Source: Nonomuraea coxensis DSM 45129 (lineage in GTDB: Bacteria; Actinomycetota; Actinomycetes; Streptosporangiales; Streptosporangiaceae). From it: a DNA stretch of 64,000 bases. Below the pieces are notes generated by a model. The model was given only the letters and a program-made list of their open reading frames with translations. It was not told the origin of the DNA and made no database searches. Positions 62,685-64,000 of this stretch are shown here, one piece after another (positions within the stretch are counted from its first letter, which is position 1; the number at the start of each line of letters is the position of its first letter). The stretch spans positions 8,464,501-8,528,500 of the forward strand of contig NZ_CP068985.1 in NCBI RefSeq assembly GCF_019397265.1, in the 5' to 3' direction. The position numbers were made by a program, and so were the translations under genes.

Positions 62685-62697
62685 GCGCAAGCGGCCG

Positions 62698-62825
62698 TCA
62701 GAGATGAGGAACCGGCTGAACCGCCCCCGGGTTTGATGGAGACTTCAGCGCTCGAACGTGCTGGGCCGTCCAGGCGCCGGTCGGGTGGGCGGTCGCGCCG
62801 AGGATGCGCACGCGCCGGGTGGCAA
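62698..62825 (-). pseudogene. Integrase-core (rve) transposase fragment
   Basis: A 42-codon piece TRRVRILGATAHPTGAWTAQ followed by HVRALKSPSNPG closely resembles the start of the DDE/rve integrase core of IS3/IS481-like transposases (HPTGAWxxQQAR). It then stops at 62698. Everything else is missing. Confidence 0.5.
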
Positions 62826-62882
62826 CAGGTCAACGCCGGCGTTCGGCCGCTCTCTCTGCCAAGGTCAGGTAGACAGGTGTGA

Positions 62883-63734
62883 CTACAGCTCGCCTGGGTG
62901 CAGGCTGTGCCGTGCCAGGGCGCCGGACTCCATCGCGACCCAGATTGCTCCGTCCGGGCCGACGGTGAGCCCATGGGGTTCTGCGCCCTCCAGCGGGAAC
63001 TCCGTGATCTTTCCGTCGGTTGTGATGCGGGCCAGCTGTCCCGTGCCCCACTCGGTGAGCCAGAGCGCGTGATCCGGCCCCGCCACGATGGCGTGTGGCC
63101 GGGCAGCGCGGTCGGGCAGCGGGAATTCGGTGATCGCGCCCGAGGTGCTGATCCGGCCGACCTGTCCTGCGCCGATCTCCACGAACCACAGTGCGTCGTC
63201 CGGTCCCGCGCAGATGCCGACCGGTGCCGCGCCCGGTGTGGGCAGCGGGTACGTTGACACTTCGCCGCCAGTGGTGATGCGGCCGATCGCATTGCCCTGG
63301 TTGAGGGTGAACCACAGTCCGCCATCCGGCCCCGCCGCGATCGCCGAAGGCATCGCGCCCGCGCTGGGCAGCGGGTACGTGGACAGCTGCCCGTCCGGGG
63401 TGATCCGTCCGATCCGGTCGTCCTGTAGTTGGGTGAACCACATGGCTCCGTCGCTGCCTGTGGCGATGCCGTACGGCGAGGCCGCCTGGAACGCGGTGAG
63501 GGCGCCGTCCGTGGTGATGCGCCCGATCCGGCCGCCGGTGAACTCGGTGAACCACAGGGTGCCGTCCGGCCCCGGGGTGATGACCGTGGGCTGGCCGTCG
63601 GCCGGGTCGAGGGAGAAGAATGTGGGCTCGTCACCTGGCACGACCTGTCCGATCCGGCCTTGGTGCACGAGAGTGAACCAGAGCGCGCCGTCGGGGCCGC
63701 AGGTGATGCCGTACGGTGAACCATCGATCAACAT
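62883..63734 (-). CDS. Virginiamycin B lyase-like beta-propeller (Vgb family)
   Basis: A 283-residue protein made of about six to seven blades of ~42 residues, each with a GPDGALWFT-like strand and GRITTDG-like turn, the hallmark of the Vgb family. The region ARPHAIVAGPDHALWLTEWG holds a His and a Glu at positions like the catalytic His270 and Glu284 of Vgb, which opens the depsipeptide ring of streptogramin B antibiotics. Length is close to that of Vgb. ATG 63734 has AAGGAG upstream. Many environmental homologues have not been tested, so resistance is only a possibility. Confidence 0.8.
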   Translation of the reverse strand: MLIDGSPYGITCGPDGALWFTLVHQGRIGQVVPGDEPTFFSLDPADGQPTVITPGPDGTLWFTEFTGGRIGRITTDGALTAFQAASPYGIATGSDGAMWFTQLQDDRIGRITPDGQLSTYPLPSAGAMPSAIAAGPDGGLWFTLNQGNAIGRITTGGEVSTYPLPTPGAAPVGICAGPDDALWFVEIGAGQVGRISTSGAITEFPLPDRAARPHAIVAGPDHALWLTEWGTGQLARITTDGKITEFPLEGAEPHGLTVGPDGAIWVAMESGALARHSLHPGEL

Positions 63735-63887
63735 AGAAGAGATCTCCTTACCGGTGAAGCGGCTGCGGGTGATCGGCACGAGCGTGCCTGGGGTGATCGC
63801 GCAGGGCTTGCTCGAACGGTCCACGCAGCCGTTGGCCCTGCCCCTGCTGATCGTCGGCCTGGTCGAGTTCCGGGGCATGGTCGTCGG

Positions 63888-64000
63888 CTATGCGGTCGCG
63901 CGACGGCCGCCGGCGGAGGCCATGCCGAGCCAGGTGTGCGGGTTGCGTTCCCAGCACCAGCCGAGTTTGGGGGCGTTCTGGCTGATCCACAGGGCCGGGA
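63888..64000 (-). CDS. C-terminus of an unknown protein (5' end outside window)
   Basis: One minus-strand frame entering from the window edge reads PALWISQNAPKLGWCWERNP then HTWLGMASAGGRRATA and stops at 63888. The Trp/Cys-rich piece looks coding, but other frames on both strands are also open here and no family was recognised. Confidence 0.3.
   Translation of the reverse strand, partial: PALWISQNAPKLGWCWERNPHTWLGMASAGGRRATA

Overview
The window is high-GC DNA with many GTG starts, ATGA/GTGA stop-start overlaps, an F420-type oxidoreductase, FN3-CBM2 secreted proteins and large YD-repeat proteins. This points to a filamentous actinomycete, most likely a Streptosporangiales-type genome such as Nonomuraea (inference from gene content; no marker gene was checked).

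Layout. (1) 1-14.97 kb is mostly chromosomal backbone: the 3' end of a cellulose-binding secreted protein, a minus-strand operon (ABC-2 exporter, NarL-type two-component system, P1-family peptidase), an F420-type oxidoreductase with two palindromic operators, an APH-family kinase, a tRNA-Phe/Asp/Glu cluster with an old integration scar carrying a VapBC pair, a metallophosphoesterase, a zincin, an MFS transporter, a PspC protein, a glutaryl-CoA-type dehydrogenase and tRNA-Lys. (2) 14.925-45.113 kb is a genomic island. A 46-bp copy of the tRNA-Lys 3' end (one mismatch) closes it at 45.1 kb. It holds a huge RHS/YD-repeat polymorphic toxin ending in a Hint domain and a nucleic-acid deaminase with an ankyrin-type immunity gene; an orphan RHS tip with a nuclease-like toxin split by an ISL3 element and its candidate immunity gene; a third toxin/immunity cassette; several decayed transposase and integrase genes; a complete four-gene Wadjet (JetABCD) anti-plasmid system; a second VapBC pair; and a two-gene unit of unknown function. 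(3) 45.1-50.25 kb holds an IS1380-type transposase, a dead integrase, and a cold-shock pair (DEAD-box helicase and CspA). (4) 50.25-59.48 kb is a LacI-controlled catabolic locus: an M20 amidohydrolase and LacI on the minus strand, and a sugar-type ABC importer, phosphotriesterase-like hydrolase, ThuA/GATase-like protein, nucleoside hydrolase, PfkB kinase and Imm51-like protein on the plus strand. A perfect 18-bp palindrome lies in the promoter and a 14/16 match sits at the lacI start. (5) 59.58-62.68 kb carries a second exporter plus two-component cassette, paralogous to the one at 1.7-5.1 kb, followed by a virginiamycin B lyase-like gene.

How the parts work together. The island combines inter-bacterial competition (RHS toxins with a stock of alternative tips), plasmid defence (Wadjet) and toxin-antitoxin genes. 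No intact integrase is visible in it, so it is probably fixed in place. The LacI locus looks like uptake and breakdown of a nucleoside- or glycoside-like compound: import, ester/lactone hydrolysis, N-glycoside cleavage, then sugar phosphorylation. All functional statements come from reading motifs; no database search was run.
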